Positions 19,144 through 27,892 of a stretch of 64,000 nucleotides of DNA are shown one piece after another. Origin of the DNA: Rhizobium sp. NLR16a. Its GTDB lineage: Bacteria > Pseudomonadota > Alphaproteobacteria > Rhizobiales > Rhizobiaceae. The notes beneath the pieces are model-generated. The model was not told the DNA's origin. It saw only the letters and a list, made by a program, of their open reading frames with translations, and searched no databases. Numbering within the stretch: the first letter of the stretch is position 1; every line of letters starts with the position of its first letter. Position numbers and translations under genes: made by a program. The stretch is taken from NCBI RefSeq assembly GCF_017948245.1, contig NZ_CP072865.1, forward strand, positions 124,001 to 188,000, written 5' to 3'.

Positions 19144-19246
19144 TAGAGCGGTTCAGCTTTTCACCGAAGCGCAGAACCGCTCTAACATTTTGGATTTACG
19201 CAATTCCGGACGGAAAACCGATTCGCACTTTCCTGGAATTGCTCTA
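19144..19246. repeat. Rhizobial intergenic mosaic element (RIME-like), two palindromes
   Basis: The element begins TAGAGC and ends GCTCTA. The first part is an 11-base perfect inverted repeat, TAGAGCGGTTC to GAACCGCTCTA (19144-19184). The second part is bounded by GCAATTCC (19200-19207) and GGAATTGC (19235-19242). This two-hairpin architecture matches the mosaic palindromic elements common between genes in Rhizobium chromosomes. It contains no reading frame. Confidence 0.8.
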
Positions 19247-19305
19247 GGTGCTTGGCCTGCGCAGGCGAGCCTGCGGCGGTCTGGCTGACCCGGAGGAGGG
19301 GGCAG

Positions 19306-20454
19306 TTGGGCAATATTGTTTTCGTTGCAAAGGAAGTCACGGACGGAGAGACGCGAGTCGCGGCTTCCGCCGAGACCGTGAAGAAGATGAAAAGTTTCGG
19401 CTTCGATGTCGTCGTCGAAGCCGGCGCCGGTACGGCGTCGCGCATTCCGGACGCCGAGTTCGAGGCCGTCGGCGCGAGAATCGGCAGTTTTGCCGATGCC
19501 GCCTCGGCCGACGTGGTGCTGAAGGTGCGCCGCCCGAGCCCATCGGAAATCGCGGGTTATAAGAGCGGCGCCGTCGTCATCGCGATCATGGACCCCTACG
19601 GCAATGAGGAGGCGATTGCCGCACTCGCAAGTGCCGGGCTTTCGGCTTTCGCCATGGAGCTGATGCCGCGCATCACCCGCGCCCAGTCGATGGACGTGCT
19701 CTCCTCTCAGGCCAATCTCGCCGGCTACCAGGCCGTCATCGAGGCCGCGGCGGTCTATGATCGCGCCATGCCGATGATGATGACGGCGGCAGGCACGGTG
19801 CCGGCCGCCAAGGTCTTCGTCATGGGCGCCGGCGTTGCCGGCCTCCAGGCGATTGCGACGGCGCGCCGCCTCGGTGCTGCGGTCTCGGCCACCGACGTGC
19901 GCCCGGCGGCCAAGGAGCAGGTTGCCTCGCTCGGCGCCAAATTCATCGCTGTCGAGGACGAGGAGTTCAAGGCAGCGGAAACGGCCGGCGGTTATGCCAA
20001 GGAAATGTCGGCAGACTATCAGGCGAAGCAGGCGGCGCTCGTCGCCGAACATATCGCCAAGCAGGATATCGTCATCACCACGGCTCTCATTCCCGGCCGG
20101 CCGGCGCCGCGGCTCGTCTCGCGCGCCATGCTTTCCTCTATGAAGCCAGGTGCGGTCGCCGTCGACCTCGCGGTCGAGCGCGGCGGCAATATCGAGGGTG
20201 TCGTCGCCGGCGAGGTCGCCGACGTCGACGGCGTCAGCGTGATCGGCTTTGCGAATATGCCGGGCCGGGTCGCGGCCAGCGCCTCGGCGCTTTACGCCAA
20301 GAACCTCGTCACCTTCCTCGAGACGATGGTCAACAAGGAAATGAAGGCGGTCGTCGTCAACCTCGACGACGAGCTCGTCAAGGCAACGATGCTGACCTAT
20401 GCCGGCGACGTGGTTCATCCCGCCTTCGGCGGCGCGAAGAAGGGAGACATATGA
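19306..20454 (+). CDS. pntAA: Proton-translocating NAD(P) transhydrogenase subunit alpha 1 (NAD-binding)
   Basis: A 382-residue soluble NAD(H)-binding subunit (dI) of the three-subunit transhydrogenase. It hands hydride from NADH to NADP on PntB in exchange for proton entry. Family features are the N-terminal FVAKEVTDGETRVAAS, the Rossmann motif VFVMGAGVAGLQAIATARRLGA, and the Gln-Ser loop region around RITRAQSMDVLSSQANLAGY. The start is TTG at 19306, placed five bases after a strong GGAGGAGGG site. An ATG at 19252 would add 18 residues from inside the intergenic DNA. It overlaps pntAB by four bases. Confidence 0.95.
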   Translation: MGNIVFVAKEVTDGETRVAASAETVKKMKSFGFDVVVEAGAGTASRIPDAEFEAVGARIGSFADAASADVVLKVRRPSPSEIAGYKSGAVVIAIMDPYGNEEAIAALASAGLSAFAMELMPRITRAQSMDVLSSQANLAGYQAVIEAAAVYDRAMPMMMTAAGTVPAAKVFVMGAGVAGLQAIATARRLGAAVSATDVRPAAKEQVASLGAKFIAVEDEEFKAAETAGGYAKEMSADYQAKQAALVAEHIAKQDIVITTALIPGRPAPRLVSRAMLSSMKPGAVAVDLAVERGGNIEGVVAGEVADVDGVSVIGFANMPGRVAASASALYAKNLVTFLETMVNKEMKAVVVNLDDELVKATMLTYAGDVVHPAFGGAKKGDI

Positions 20455-20852
20455 TGGCCAGCGAAGCGATGGACAGAGCGCTGCAGCAGTTGAACGACGC
20501 CGTGACGGCCGTCGCCACTGCAGCCGCGCATGCCCCGGAAGCGGCAAGTGCGGCAACGGGCGGGGCAATTGATCCCTTCGTCTTTCAGCTGGCGATCTTC
20601 GTCTTGTCGATTTTCGTCGGCTATTACGTCGTCTGGTCGGTGACGCCGGCGCTGCATACGCCGCTGATGGCGGTGACTAACGCGATCTCCTCGGTCATCG
20701 TCGTCGGCGCGCTGCTGGCGGTCGGCATCTCCACAAGCGGGCTTGCGACCGGCTTCGGCTTCGTCGCCCTGGTGCTGGTTTCGGTCAACATCTTCGGCGG
20801 CTTCCTGGTCACGCAGCGCATGCTTTCGATGTACCGCAAGAAAGACAGGTGA
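20451..20852 (+). CDS. pntAB: Transhydrogenase subunit alpha 2 (membrane)
   Basis: A 133-residue membrane subunit with a hydrophilic Ala-rich N terminus of about 40 residues and three or four hydrophobic segments (FVFQLAIFVLSIFVGYYVVW and onward). It forms part of the membrane domain dII of the transhydrogenase together with PntB. The start overlaps the pntAA stop as ATGA, and a second ATG follows directly at 20454. The split of the alpha chain into AA and AB is usual in alphaproteobacteria. Confidence 0.93.
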   Translation: MMASEAMDRALQQLNDAVTAVATAAAHAPEAASAATGGAIDPFVFQLAIFVLSIFVGYYVVWSVTPALHTPLMAVTNAISSVIVVGALLAVGISTSGLATGFGFVALVLVSVNIFGGFLVTQRMLSMYRKKDR

Positions 20853-20859
20853 GGGACCG

Positions 20860-22254
20860 ATGACCAATATCGCAGCCTTCCTCTACCTCGTTTCCGGCGT
20901 CCTCTTCATTCTGGCGCTGCGCGGCCTGTCGCACCCCGCCACCAGCCGCAAGGGCAATCTCTACGGCATGATCGGCATGGGGATCGCCATCCTGACGACG
21001 CTGGTGTTGGCGATGCCCAATTTCGCCGGCTTCGTGCTGATCGTCCTCGGCCTTGCCATCGGCGGCAGCGTCGGCGCCTATGTCGCCCGCACCATCGCCA
21101 TGACCTCGATGCCGCAGCTCGTTGCCGGTTTCCATTCGCTGGTCGGCCTTGCCGCCGTGCTGGTCGCCGCCTCCGCGCTTTATACGCCCGCCTCCTTCGG
21201 CATCGGCGATATCGGCCATATCCACACCGAGGCGCGCATCGAGATGGCGCTGGGCGTCGCGATTGGGGCGCTGACTTTCACCGGCTCGATCATCGCCTTC
21301 CTGAAGCTCGACGGGCGCATGTCCGGTAAGCCGATCCTGCTGCCCTACCGGCACCTGATCAATGCAACCCTGCTGGCGCTGATCGTGCTCTTCATCATCG
21401 GCCTTGCCGCGACCGAAAGCCACTTCGACTTCTGGGCGGTCGTGGCACTGTCGCTGGCGCTCGGTGTCCTGCTGATCGTGCCGATCGGCGGGGCCGACAT
21501 GCCCGTCGTCGTCTCGATGCTCAATTCCTATTCAGGCTGGGCTGCGGCCGGCATCGGCTTCACGCTCGGCAATCTGGCGCTGATCATCACCGGCGCGCTC
21601 GTCGGTTCCTCAGGCGCCATCCTGTCCTACATCATGTGCAAAGGGATGAACCGCTCCTTCATTTCCGTCATTCTCGGCGGCTTCGGTGGCGAGACGGCGT
21701 CGAGTGGGGCCGATACGTCAGACAAGACCGTCAAGCTCGGCTCGGCTGAGGATGCAGCCTATCTGATGGCGAATGCCTCGAAGGTCATCATCGTGCCGGG
21801 ATACGGCATGGCGGTCGCCCAGGCCCAGCATGCGCTGCGCGAACTTGCCGACAATCTGAAGAAGAACGGCGTCGAGGTGAAATATGCTATCCACCCGGTC
21901 GCCGGCCGCATGCCCGGCCATATGAACGTGCTGCTGGCCGAAGCCAATGTTCCCTATGACGAGGTCTTCGAGCTCGAGGATATCAATTCGGAATTTGCCC
22001 AGGCCGACGTCGCCTATGTCATCGGCGCCAATGACGTCACCAATCCGGCAGCGCGTGACGACAAGACCTCGCCGATCTACGGCATGCCGATCCTCGACGT
22101 CGATCGGGCCAAGACTTGCCTGTTCGTCAAGCGCTCGCTCGGTTCGGGTTATGCCGGCATCGACAACACCCTGTTCTACAAGGACGGCACGATGATGCTG
22201 CTCGGCGACGCCAAGAAAATGACCGAGGATATCAACAAGGCGATCGCGCATTGA
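20860..22254 (+). CDS. pntB: Transhydrogenase subunit beta (membrane and NADP-binding)
   Basis: A 464-residue subunit. About nine hydrophobic segments in the first 260 residues form most of the proton channel. The C-terminal domain binds NADP(H): VIIVPGYGMAVAQAQHALREL is its nucleotide loop, followed by HPVAGRMPGHMNVLLAEA and GANDVTNPAA. ATG 20860 is preceded by GAGGGAC and lies seven bases after the pntAB stop. It is the last gene of the pntAA-pntAB-pntB operon, ending at a hairpin. Confidence 0.96.
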   Translation: MTNIAAFLYLVSGVLFILALRGLSHPATSRKGNLYGMIGMGIAILTTLVLAMPNFAGFVLIVLGLAIGGSVGAYVARTIAMTSMPQLVAGFHSLVGLAAVLVAASALYTPASFGIGDIGHIHTEARIEMALGVAIGALTFTGSIIAFLKLDGRMSGKPILLPYRHLINATLLALIVLFIIGLAATESHFDFWAVVALSLALGVLLIVPIGGADMPVVVSMLNSYSGWAAAGIGFTLGNLALIITGALVGSSGAILSYIMCKGMNRSFISVILGGFGGETASSGADTSDKTVKLGSAEDAAYLMANASKVIIVPGYGMAVAQAQHALRELADNLKKNGVEVKYAIHPVAGRMPGHMNVLLAEANVPYDEVFELEDINSEFAQADVAYVIGANDVTNPAARDDKTSPIYGMPILDVDRAKTCLFVKRSLGSGYAGIDNTLFYKDGTMMLLGDAKKMTEDINKAIAH

Positions 22255-22260
22255 GCTGAT

Positions 22261-22286
22261 GAACCGCCCTTTTGGGGCGGCTTTCT
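22261..22286. terminator. Probable terminator between pntB and the DUF992 gene
   Basis: CCGCCC (22264-22269) and GGGCGG (22275-22280) form a six-base GC stem with a short TTTTG loop, followed by CTTTCT. The T-tract is short, so efficiency is uncertain. The position between convergent genes, right after the pntB stop, supports a terminator function. Confidence 0.7.
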
Positions 22287-22768
22287 CATATCTCGCCCGG
22301 CACCAGCGTCATCTTCTCTACGCCGATCGCCAGGTTCAGCCCTTCCTGGGCCTGGACATTCAGCGGCTGCAGCATGAAAGCTTTGTTGGTGCCGCCGGCG
22401 ATCACTTTGGCGCCGGCGCCGGCGCCAATGCTCGCATCAGCGCCGACACCGTAATATTCGCCGGCAAGGGCGAATTGTGGCATGTCGGTGCCGGTCTTTG
22501 CCAGGACCTGCCAGATCATCACGCTCTTGCCCGTCTGGCCGATATCGAGGCCGAACTTCTCGATTTTACCGGCATAGACTGCCTTGGCGCCGCCGGCTGC
22601 CGGCGTGTAGGTGCAGATGAGGTTCTTCTGTGAGGTGACGATCAGACCCTGACCGCCATCCGATCCGCAGACCAGGCGGCCAAGCGTCACATAATTTTCC
22701 GCGCTCGCCGGGCTTGCCCAGGCGGCCGCCGTCAGAGCCACGGCGGCCGTCATCGTTTGCTTGAACAT
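22286..22768 (-). CDS. DUF992-family exported protein
   Basis: A 160-residue protein with a signal peptide (MFKQTMTAAVALTAAAW...ASA). The mature part is of the DUF992 type: LGRLVCGSDGGQGLIVTSQKNLICTY near the start, with two Cys residues that may form a disulfide, and a Gly/Ala-rich YGVGADASIGAGAGAKVI core. Function is unknown. ATG 22768 has an AGGAGA site upstream; the frame also opens at 22870. It is convergent with pntB and lies just downstream of the HWE kinase gene. Confidence 0.82.
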   Translation of the reverse strand: MFKQTMTAAVALTAAAWASPASAENYVTLGRLVCGSDGGQGLIVTSQKNLICTYTPAAGGAKAVYAGKIEKFGLDIGQTGKSVMIWQVLAKTGTDMPQFALAGEYYGVGADASIGAGAGAKVIAGGTNKAFMLQPLNVQAQEGLNLAIGVEKMTLVPGEI

Positions 22769-22827
22769 GGTCCGTCTCCTTGTGAACGACCTGTTCGAAA
22801 CGGGTTGAGGTTGCGATTGTTCCTGAG

Positions 22828-24480
22828 TTATTCCCGCTCCAGCGTGGAGCGCTGAGCTGTCAGAACCCATAACAGGCCTTCTGGCCGGAAATCGATCTCT
22901 ACCGTACCGCGGAAGGCCGAGGCGGCGTGCGCCTTGATGACGGTCGTGCCGAAACCCGAGCGCGACGGCTCTGTGACCGGCGGGCCGCCGCGCTCCTCCC
23001 AGGTGAAGCGGAGCAGGGCATCCGGCTTGTCTTCATCCCCCACATCGTGCCAGTCGAAGCGGACGCGGCCCTGCGGGGCGGAAAGCGCACCATATTTCAC
23101 CGAATTGGTGGCGAGCTCATGCAGGGCAAGGCCAAGATTCTGCACTGCATCCGGCTTCAGCACGAAATCTTCACCGCTGACCTCGATCTGTTCGCGCGCA
23201 TGCGGGAAGGCCTGGAGGTGGATGTCGATAACGCGCCTTAGCGACACGCCTCCCCATTGCTCGCTGGTCAGGAGCTCGATCGAACGCGCCAGCCCCTCCA
23301 GGCGGTCGGCGACAGCGGCTTGAAAGGTTTCGACGCTTTCGGCCTGTTTGGCAAGCTGGCGCATCATGGCCTGAGCAAGCGTGAGAAGGTTCTTGGTGCG
23401 GTGGACGAGTTCATGCATGACGAAGCGCAACCGGTCCTCGGTCTGGCTGCGATCGAATGAGGCGTTCGAAAGAGCGATCGCCACCTGGTTCGCCTCGATG
23501 ACGCTCGTTTCAACGGGCGAGACGATGTGGCCTTCGCCCATGCGGTTCGCCATGTCGGCAATCTCGCGGATGGTGCTGCGGACTTGCCTGGCGACAGCAT
23601 AGGCGGCCAGGATCGCGACGAGCACGAGTGCGACGCCGCCGATGATGAGGAAACGCCAGGTGCTGAGAATCGACGCCTGCGCCACCGGCCCCCAGATCAC
23701 CGTCTTCCACGACCAGCCAGGAATCTGTGCGTAACCGAGGAGCATGTGCGGCAGGATCGCCTTGTCTTCGAAAACACCCCGGGAAAAGCTAAGCGCCGGC
23801 AGGATGCGCGGATCGAAGGGGGTGCCAGGCGTGAGGGCGGCGGGACCGGCGGCAACAACCACGTGGCCGCTTTGATCGATGACGGCGGCCGACCAACCGG
23901 GGGCAAGACCTTGGGTCGTCACCAGCCGGCCGAGATCCCTGGCGTCCTGGGTGATGATGAGGGCGGCGACAGGATCGCCCTGCCTTGGCAAAGTGACGTT
24001 GTAGACCCACTCGCCGCTGGTTCTGCCGTGAAAAACATCGGACGCCTCGATTTGGCCGGATTTCATTGCGGCATCGAGCGCGGCGATGTTTGCCGTCTTT
24101 TCGAGCGGCGTGCCGAAAGGCCGGCGCGTGTTCAGCAGTTGCTGGCCATTGCGGTCGACGGCAAGGACATAGAGCGCATTGTTCCGCAGAGCCGTTTCCG
24201 TGCGCTCGTGGAAGGAGGCGAGATCGCCGTTTTCAAGTTCAGGAGAGCTCGAAAGCAGCCGCAGCGTCGTCGCCATGTCCTGAAGCTGGCGATCGATGAT
24301 GCGCGAAAGGGCAAGCGCGTCCTGCGCCGTCTCGCGCTTCAGCGTCGAGCGCTGGTTGTCCTCCAGCTGCAGCAGAAGCAGCGCCACGAAGGCGAAGATC
24401 GGCAGCGCGATCGCCACCGCCATGGCAACCAGATAGGTGCCGATCGAAGCTTTGGGAAAAAACAGTGCGACGATCTTCAT
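22828..24480 (-). CDS. HWE-family sensor histidine kinase with periplasmic Cache-like region
   Basis: A 550-residue membrane kinase. The first hydrophobic segment is at about residues 13-40, followed by a periplasmic region of roughly 240 residues (Cache-like, with VLAVDRNGQQLLNT and GWSAAVIDQSGHVVVAA), a second segment (FLIIGGVALVLVAILAAYAVA) and a HAMP-like linker. The kinase core has the HWE phosphoacceptor HELVHRTKNLLTLAQ, the ATPase N-box LALHELATNSVKYGAL and the diagnostic WEERGG, which mark it as HWE rather than classical HisKA. No response regulator is adjacent, so it is an orphan; general-stress (PhyR-type) or chemotaxis-like partners are possible. Confidence 0.88.
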   Translation of the reverse strand: MKIVALFFPKASIGTYLVAMAVAIALPIFAFVALLLLQLEDNQRSTLKRETAQDALALSRIIDRQLQDMATTLRLLSSSPELENGDLASFHERTETALRNNALYVLAVDRNGQQLLNTRRPFGTPLEKTANIAALDAAMKSGQIEASDVFHGRTSGEWVYNVTLPRQGDPVAALIITQDARDLGRLVTTQGLAPGWSAAVIDQSGHVVVAAGPAALTPGTPFDPRILPALSFSRGVFEDKAILPHMLLGYAQIPGWSWKTVIWGPVAQASILSTWRFLIIGGVALVLVAILAAYAVARQVRSTIREIADMANRMGEGHIVSPVETSVIEANQVAIALSNASFDRSQTEDRLRFVMHELVHRTKNLLTLAQAMMRQLAKQAESVETFQAAVADRLEGLARSIELLTSEQWGGVSLRRVIDIHLQAFPHAREQIEVSGEDFVLKPDAVQNLGLALHELATNSVKYGALSAPQGRVRFDWHDVGDEDKPDALLRFTWEERGGPPVTEPSRSGFGTTVIKAHAASAFRGTVEIDFRPEGLLWVLTAQRSTLERE

Positions 24481-24911
24481 TTATTGCGCGCCGCCGCCAC
24501 AAGTCCCGGTATTGCCGCGTCCCTTGTGCGTCTTGAAGGACGCGCGGCGCTGCTGTGCGCGCTGTCCGCAACAATTTCGTCTGCGGTCAGGAAAGCAAAG
24601 ATCCGCATCTCTCGCAAACCGCCCTCAACGTGTTTTCGCACACCCCGATAGCGGGCTATCGAAGCAGCCACATGTTAGGGGGAGCAAAAGCAGGTTGCAA
24701 CATACTATGACATGCCATCGAAGCCGGCGGCGGTTTTTCCGTCCCTCTTTTCAAAGCGATGCGGCGCCTTCATGACGGCTTACTCTGGCCACCCGTTGCT
24801 GCACGCGCACCGGGGCCGGTCATCGATAAAGCGGTTCTGCCGGAGATTTATTTTCCTGCAACGCCAAGGTTCTGGGGGCATCCGATGTTCCGGCCGCCCC
24901 AATTCACATCC
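24481..24911. other. Intergenic region between TPR gene and HWE kinase gene
   Basis: These 431 bases hold a hairpin repeat (24519-24553) and short open frames on both strands that lack ribosome sites and recognisable products. It should contain the kinase promoter and the end of the TPR transcript. I see no RNA gene here. Confidence 0.4.
24519..24553 (+). repeat. Dispersed rhizobial hairpin repeat, copy B
   Basis: GTGCGTC, TTGAAG and GACGCGC form the core hairpin, followed by GGCGCTG, closely matching copy A at 19070 (GTGCGTCC, GGACGCAC, GGCGCTC). It lies 39 bases or more before the HWE kinase start on the opposite orientation and may sit between its promoter and start. Confidence 0.6.
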
Positions 24912-25778
24912 TTAGCCGGCTGGAGCGCCGACTCGGGCGAGACCATCGCGGGCCGGCTGGTATTTCGGGTCAAGTCCGACCGCATGGCGATAGGAGCGGG
25001 CAGCTTTTGCCTTGTCGCCGCGGCGTTCGTAGACAAGAGCCTGGTTGGCCCAGGATTCGGCGATGTTGCCGTTGAGATCGATCGCGTGATTGAAATCGGC
25101 AAACGCGTTGTCGTCGTCATTCAGCGCAATATAGGAGATGCCGCGGCCATTATAGGGCTCGGGCGAATTCGGCGCGAGCGAGATAGCCTTCGAGAAATCG
25201 TCGATTGCCTTATCCTGCTGATTGCGCTTCTGGTAGATCAGGCCACGATTGTGATAGGCGCGGCCATCGGTCGTGCCGAGCTGGATCGCCTTGCTGAAAT
25301 CGTTGAAAGCTGCATCGTCCTGTCCGGCTATGCGATAGACATTGCCGCGGCCGATATAGGCGACGTCGTAGCTCGGATTGATCTGCAGGGCGGCATTGTA
25401 GTCGGCAATCGCCTGCTGCTGCTGGCCCATGTTGCGATAGACGAGCGCGCGGTTGGCATAGGCCTGGAAGAAGCGCGGGTTGATCTGCAATGCAGTGTTG
25501 AAATCATTTAGCGCCTGACGGAACTGGCCGCCGCGGCCATAGGCTGAACCGCGGACATTATACCCTTCGGGATCCCTCGGATTGGCGTTGATAACGGCCG
25601 TCAGCGACGCGATGTTTTCTTCCGAGCCCTGCGCCTTGTCGATGCGGATTACGGCATCCGTCGTGTTGGTCGTCTCGCAGCCGGCGAGGCCAACCATGGC
25701 CGCCAGCGTCAAGGCCGGCAGGAATGCGGTTTTCTGAAAGCGCCAAGCGCGGGACGGATTGAAGGTGGTATCAGCCAT
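24912..25778 (-). CDS. TPR-repeat lipoprotein
   Basis: A 288-residue protein. The N terminus has a hydrophobic stretch ending in the lipobox LAGC (about residues 31-34), so it is probably lipid-modified and anchored in the outer membrane. The rest is about six tetratricopeptide repeats at 34-residue spacing, seen as AYANRALVYRNMGQQQQAIADYNAALQ-type units repeated down to the C terminus. It resembles NlpI-like adaptor lipoproteins that assemble envelope enzymes. ATG 25778 was chosen because the signal starts shortly after; the frame is open to 25877 through the rpsU terminator region. Confidence 0.85.
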   Translation of the reverse strand: MADTTFNPSRAWRFQKTAFLPALTLAAMVGLAGCETTNTTDAVIRIDKAQGSEENIASLTAVINANPRDPEGYNVRGSAYGRGGQFRQALNDFNTALQINPRFFQAYANRALVYRNMGQQQQAIADYNAALQINPSYDVAYIGRGNVYRIAGQDDAAFNDFSKAIQLGTTDGRAYHNRGLIYQKRNQQDKAIDDFSKAISLAPNSPEPYNGRGISYIALNDDDNAFADFNHAIDLNGNIAESWANQALVYERRGDKAKAARSYRHAVGLDPKYQPARDGLARVGAPAG

Positions 25779-25841
25779 TCGGGCTCGCTTTCCCCATGCG
25801 GCATATCCGATATCTGGATACGCGATCTTCAGCGGCAAACT

Positions 25842-25873
25842 AAAAAGGCGGCGGCGAACCCATCGCCCCCGCC
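25842..25873 (-). terminator. Rho-independent terminator of rpsU
   Basis: On the minus strand GGCGGGGGCGA (25873-25863) pairs with TCGCCGCCGCC (25857-25847) with one mismatch around a five-base loop, followed immediately by TTTTTA. It lies 40 bases after the rpsU stop and before the TPR gene. Confidence 0.85.
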
Positions 25874-25912
25874 ACAATGCATCTGAAAACGTCGAAAAAA
25901 CGACGGCAACGC

Positions 25913-26125
25913 TTAGCGTGCGACCAGGCCTTCGCGCTGGGCGCGCTTGCGGGCCAGCTTGCGAACACGGCGAACAGCCTCGGCCTTTTCGCGAGCGCGC
26001 TTCTGCGACGGCTTCTCGTAGTAGTCGCGCATCTTCATTTCGCGGAAAATGCCTTCGCGCTGCATCTTCTTCTTGAGAGCGCGGAGAGCCTGATCGACAT
26101 TGTTATCGCGGACAAGTACCTGCAC
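25913..26125 (-). CDS. rpsU: 30S ribosomal protein S21
   Basis: A 70-residue, strongly basic protein matching S21: [20 protein letters not shown] at the N terminus, then [20 protein letters not shown] and an Arg-rich C terminus. It binds the small subunit near the anti-Shine-Dalgarno end of 16S rRNA. The start is probably GTG at 26125, giving [10 protein letters not shown] as in relatives; a GTG three codons earlier at 26134 is closer to the AAAGGAA site and is an alternative. A strong terminator follows, so it is monocistronic. Confidence 0.95.
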   Translation of the reverse strand: MQVLVRDNNVDQALRALKKKMQREGIFREMKMRDYYEKPSQKRAREKAEAVRRVRKLARKRAQREGLVAR

Positions 26126-26281
26126 GAGAATCACGTTCCTTTGGTTTGGTTGATGCCTGAGGCAGCGCAGCGCCAGGGGCAAAAATATAACGTTCGCGCG
26201 GCCGCAGCCTTGCGATTGGTGATGCGGGATAGCAGATCGAGTAGGGGAAGTCCAGATGGATATCGGCGGCAGGTGGAAAAA

Positions 26282-27892
26282 TCACATCTGCCCGGCATCC
26301 TGTCTCAAGCGAGCCGCTTCCGGCGGGGCCTCGTCCAGGGCGGCGATTGCCTCCTTGAGCGCCGTCCTGACCCGGAGTCGATCGGCAGGCTCCAGCCGGC
26401 TCATATCCAGATGCAGGTCGAGACCCGAGAGATGTTCGCTGAGAACCCGGCTTTTGTGTTCGGCGCCGAGCGTCAGTCCATCGACGGCATAGGGCACGAC
26501 CTCGCGCTGGATGCCCTTCATGGTGATCGGCGGCAAGGGATGGGCATCGACAATCTCGTTCACCAGCGCATAGGTTTCGTAGCTGATGACGATTTCTCCG
26601 CCCTGGGCGATCGACTGCAGCCTGGCTGCGAGATTGGCCTCCGCCCCGATGATCGTATAGTCCATGCGATCGTTGCTGCCAAAATTGCCGACGTTGCAAT
26701 AACCGCTGTTGATGCCCATGCGCACGACGAAAGGCTCCTCGGTGCCGTTTCTGCGCCATCTGTCCTTGAGTTCGCCGAGGCGGCGCTGCATGTCGACGGC
26801 CATGCGCAGGCAGGCTTTCGCATCCTCCTCCGGACCCTTCGTTTCCGGGTCGCCGAAGAAGACCAGCATGGCATCGCCGATGAACTTGTCCACCGTGCCG
26901 CCATGGGCGAGGGCAATGTTCGACATTTCGGTGAGATATTCGTTGAGCATCTCCGTCAGCGCTTCGGGCTGCAGCCGCTCGGTGGTCGCGGTGAAATCCT
27001 TGATGTCGGAGAAGAAAATCGTCAGGCGCTTGCGCTCGGTATGGACGACGACGTCTTTCTGTCCGCTGAAGATGCTTTTGTAGATCTGCGGCGACAGATA
27101 GCGTGAAATCTTCAGCGAAACGCTCGCCAGGAATTCGTTCGCCGCTTCGAGATCCCGGTTGGCGCCATGGATCGCGCGGGCCTGCTGGCGCTGCAGCAGA
27201 ATGAAGCTGAGGCCGATGACGGCGACAAAAAGAAAATAACAGAGCAGATATTTGAAGGCGAAAACGTTGCTTGCATAGGGTTGCTTGATCACCACTTCCT
27301 GAATGCCGCGCACATCGCCGACCTTCCAATCGGTCTTCGGGCTTTCCGGGTGGCTGTTGTGACAGGCAACGCAGGCCTGGCTCATGACGACGGGCGTAAT
27401 GAGCCGTAGGGTATCGGTCAATCCGACGCGGGTGAGGTCGCTCAACGTCTGCTGCGGATTGGCGCGCAACGCGGCAAGCGCTCGTTTCTCGAAATCGTCG
27501 AGCTCGTGGGAAGCGCGGCTCTTGAACGGCAGATCGGAGACGAAGCGGTATGTGATGTTGGCCTGCTGCTCCTTTATGACGTCGCCGAGTTCCAGCGAAA
27601 GTGTTGCCGGCAGCGGGATGGCGCCTGGGATATTGGCGTAGTTGTGGGAAACGACCGTGCCTGCGGTCGCGCCGCTGGCGTGCGCGGCCAGAACGCGTCC
27701 GACGACATTGGCGGAATAGTAGGAGCGGATGCTCGATATTAGCGAGCTCATATCGCGCGCCTGGCGTCTGAGGGTGTTTCCGGAGAGATCGCTGATGTCG
27801 AGCCAGACGGCAAGCGGCAGTCCTGCAAGCATCGCCAGCACGACGACGATCAGCCAATAGCCGCTGCGGCGCACGGCGGTTTCGGAAATCAC
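26282..27892 (-). CDS. Class III adenylate cyclase with periplasmic CxxCH haem-type sensor domain (DUF3365-like)
   Basis: A 536-residue membrane protein. A hydrophobic segment at residues 11-31 is followed by a periplasmic domain to about 212 and a second segment at 213-234. The periplasmic part resembles DUF3365/Tll0287-type domains and contains CVACH (174-178), a c-type haem attachment motif. The cyclase domain starts near residue 285: metal-binding Asp296 in FFSDIKDF, Asp340 in KFIGDAMLVFFG, and DYTIIGAEANLAARL, all consistent with an active enzyme making cAMP from ATP. It likely senses a redox state or a gas ligand through haem. It is divergent from a second cyclase gene. Confidence 0.88.
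   Translation of the reverse strand: MISETAVRRSGYWLIVVVLAMLAGLPLAVWLDISDLSGNTLRRQARDMSSLISSIRSYYSANVVGRVLAAHASGATAGTVVSHNYANIPGAIPLPATLSLELGDVIKEQQANITYRFVSDLPFKSRASHELDDFEKRALAALRANPQQTLSDLTRVGLTDTLRLITPVVMSQACVACHNSHPESPKTDWKVGDVRGIQEVVIKQPYASNVFAFKYLLCYFLFVAVIGLSFILLQRQQARAIHGANRDLEAANEFLASVSLKISRYLSPQIYKSIFSGQKDVVVHTERKRLTIFFSDIKDFTATTERLQPEALTEMLNEYLTEMSNIALAHGGTVDKFIGDAMLVFFGDPETKGPEEDAKACLRMAVDMQRRLGELKDRWRRNGTEEPFVVRMGINSGYCNVGNFGSNDRMDYTIIGAEANLAARLQSIAQGGEIVISYETYALVNEIVDAHPLPPITMKGIQREVVPYAVDGLTLGAEHKSRVLSEHLSGLDLHLDMSRLEPADRLRVRTALKEAIAALDEAPPEAARLRQDAGQM

Larger units (their letters stand above)
18997..19305. other. Repeat-bearing intergenic region before pntAA
   Basis: These 309 bases contain no supported gene. 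They carry a dispersed hairpin repeat (19070-19110) and a 103-base mosaic palindromic element (19144-19246). The remaining sequence between the repeats and the pntAA ribosome site is short, so the pnt promoter must lie within or beside the repeats, or transcription reads in from the subunit IV gene. Confidence 0.6.
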
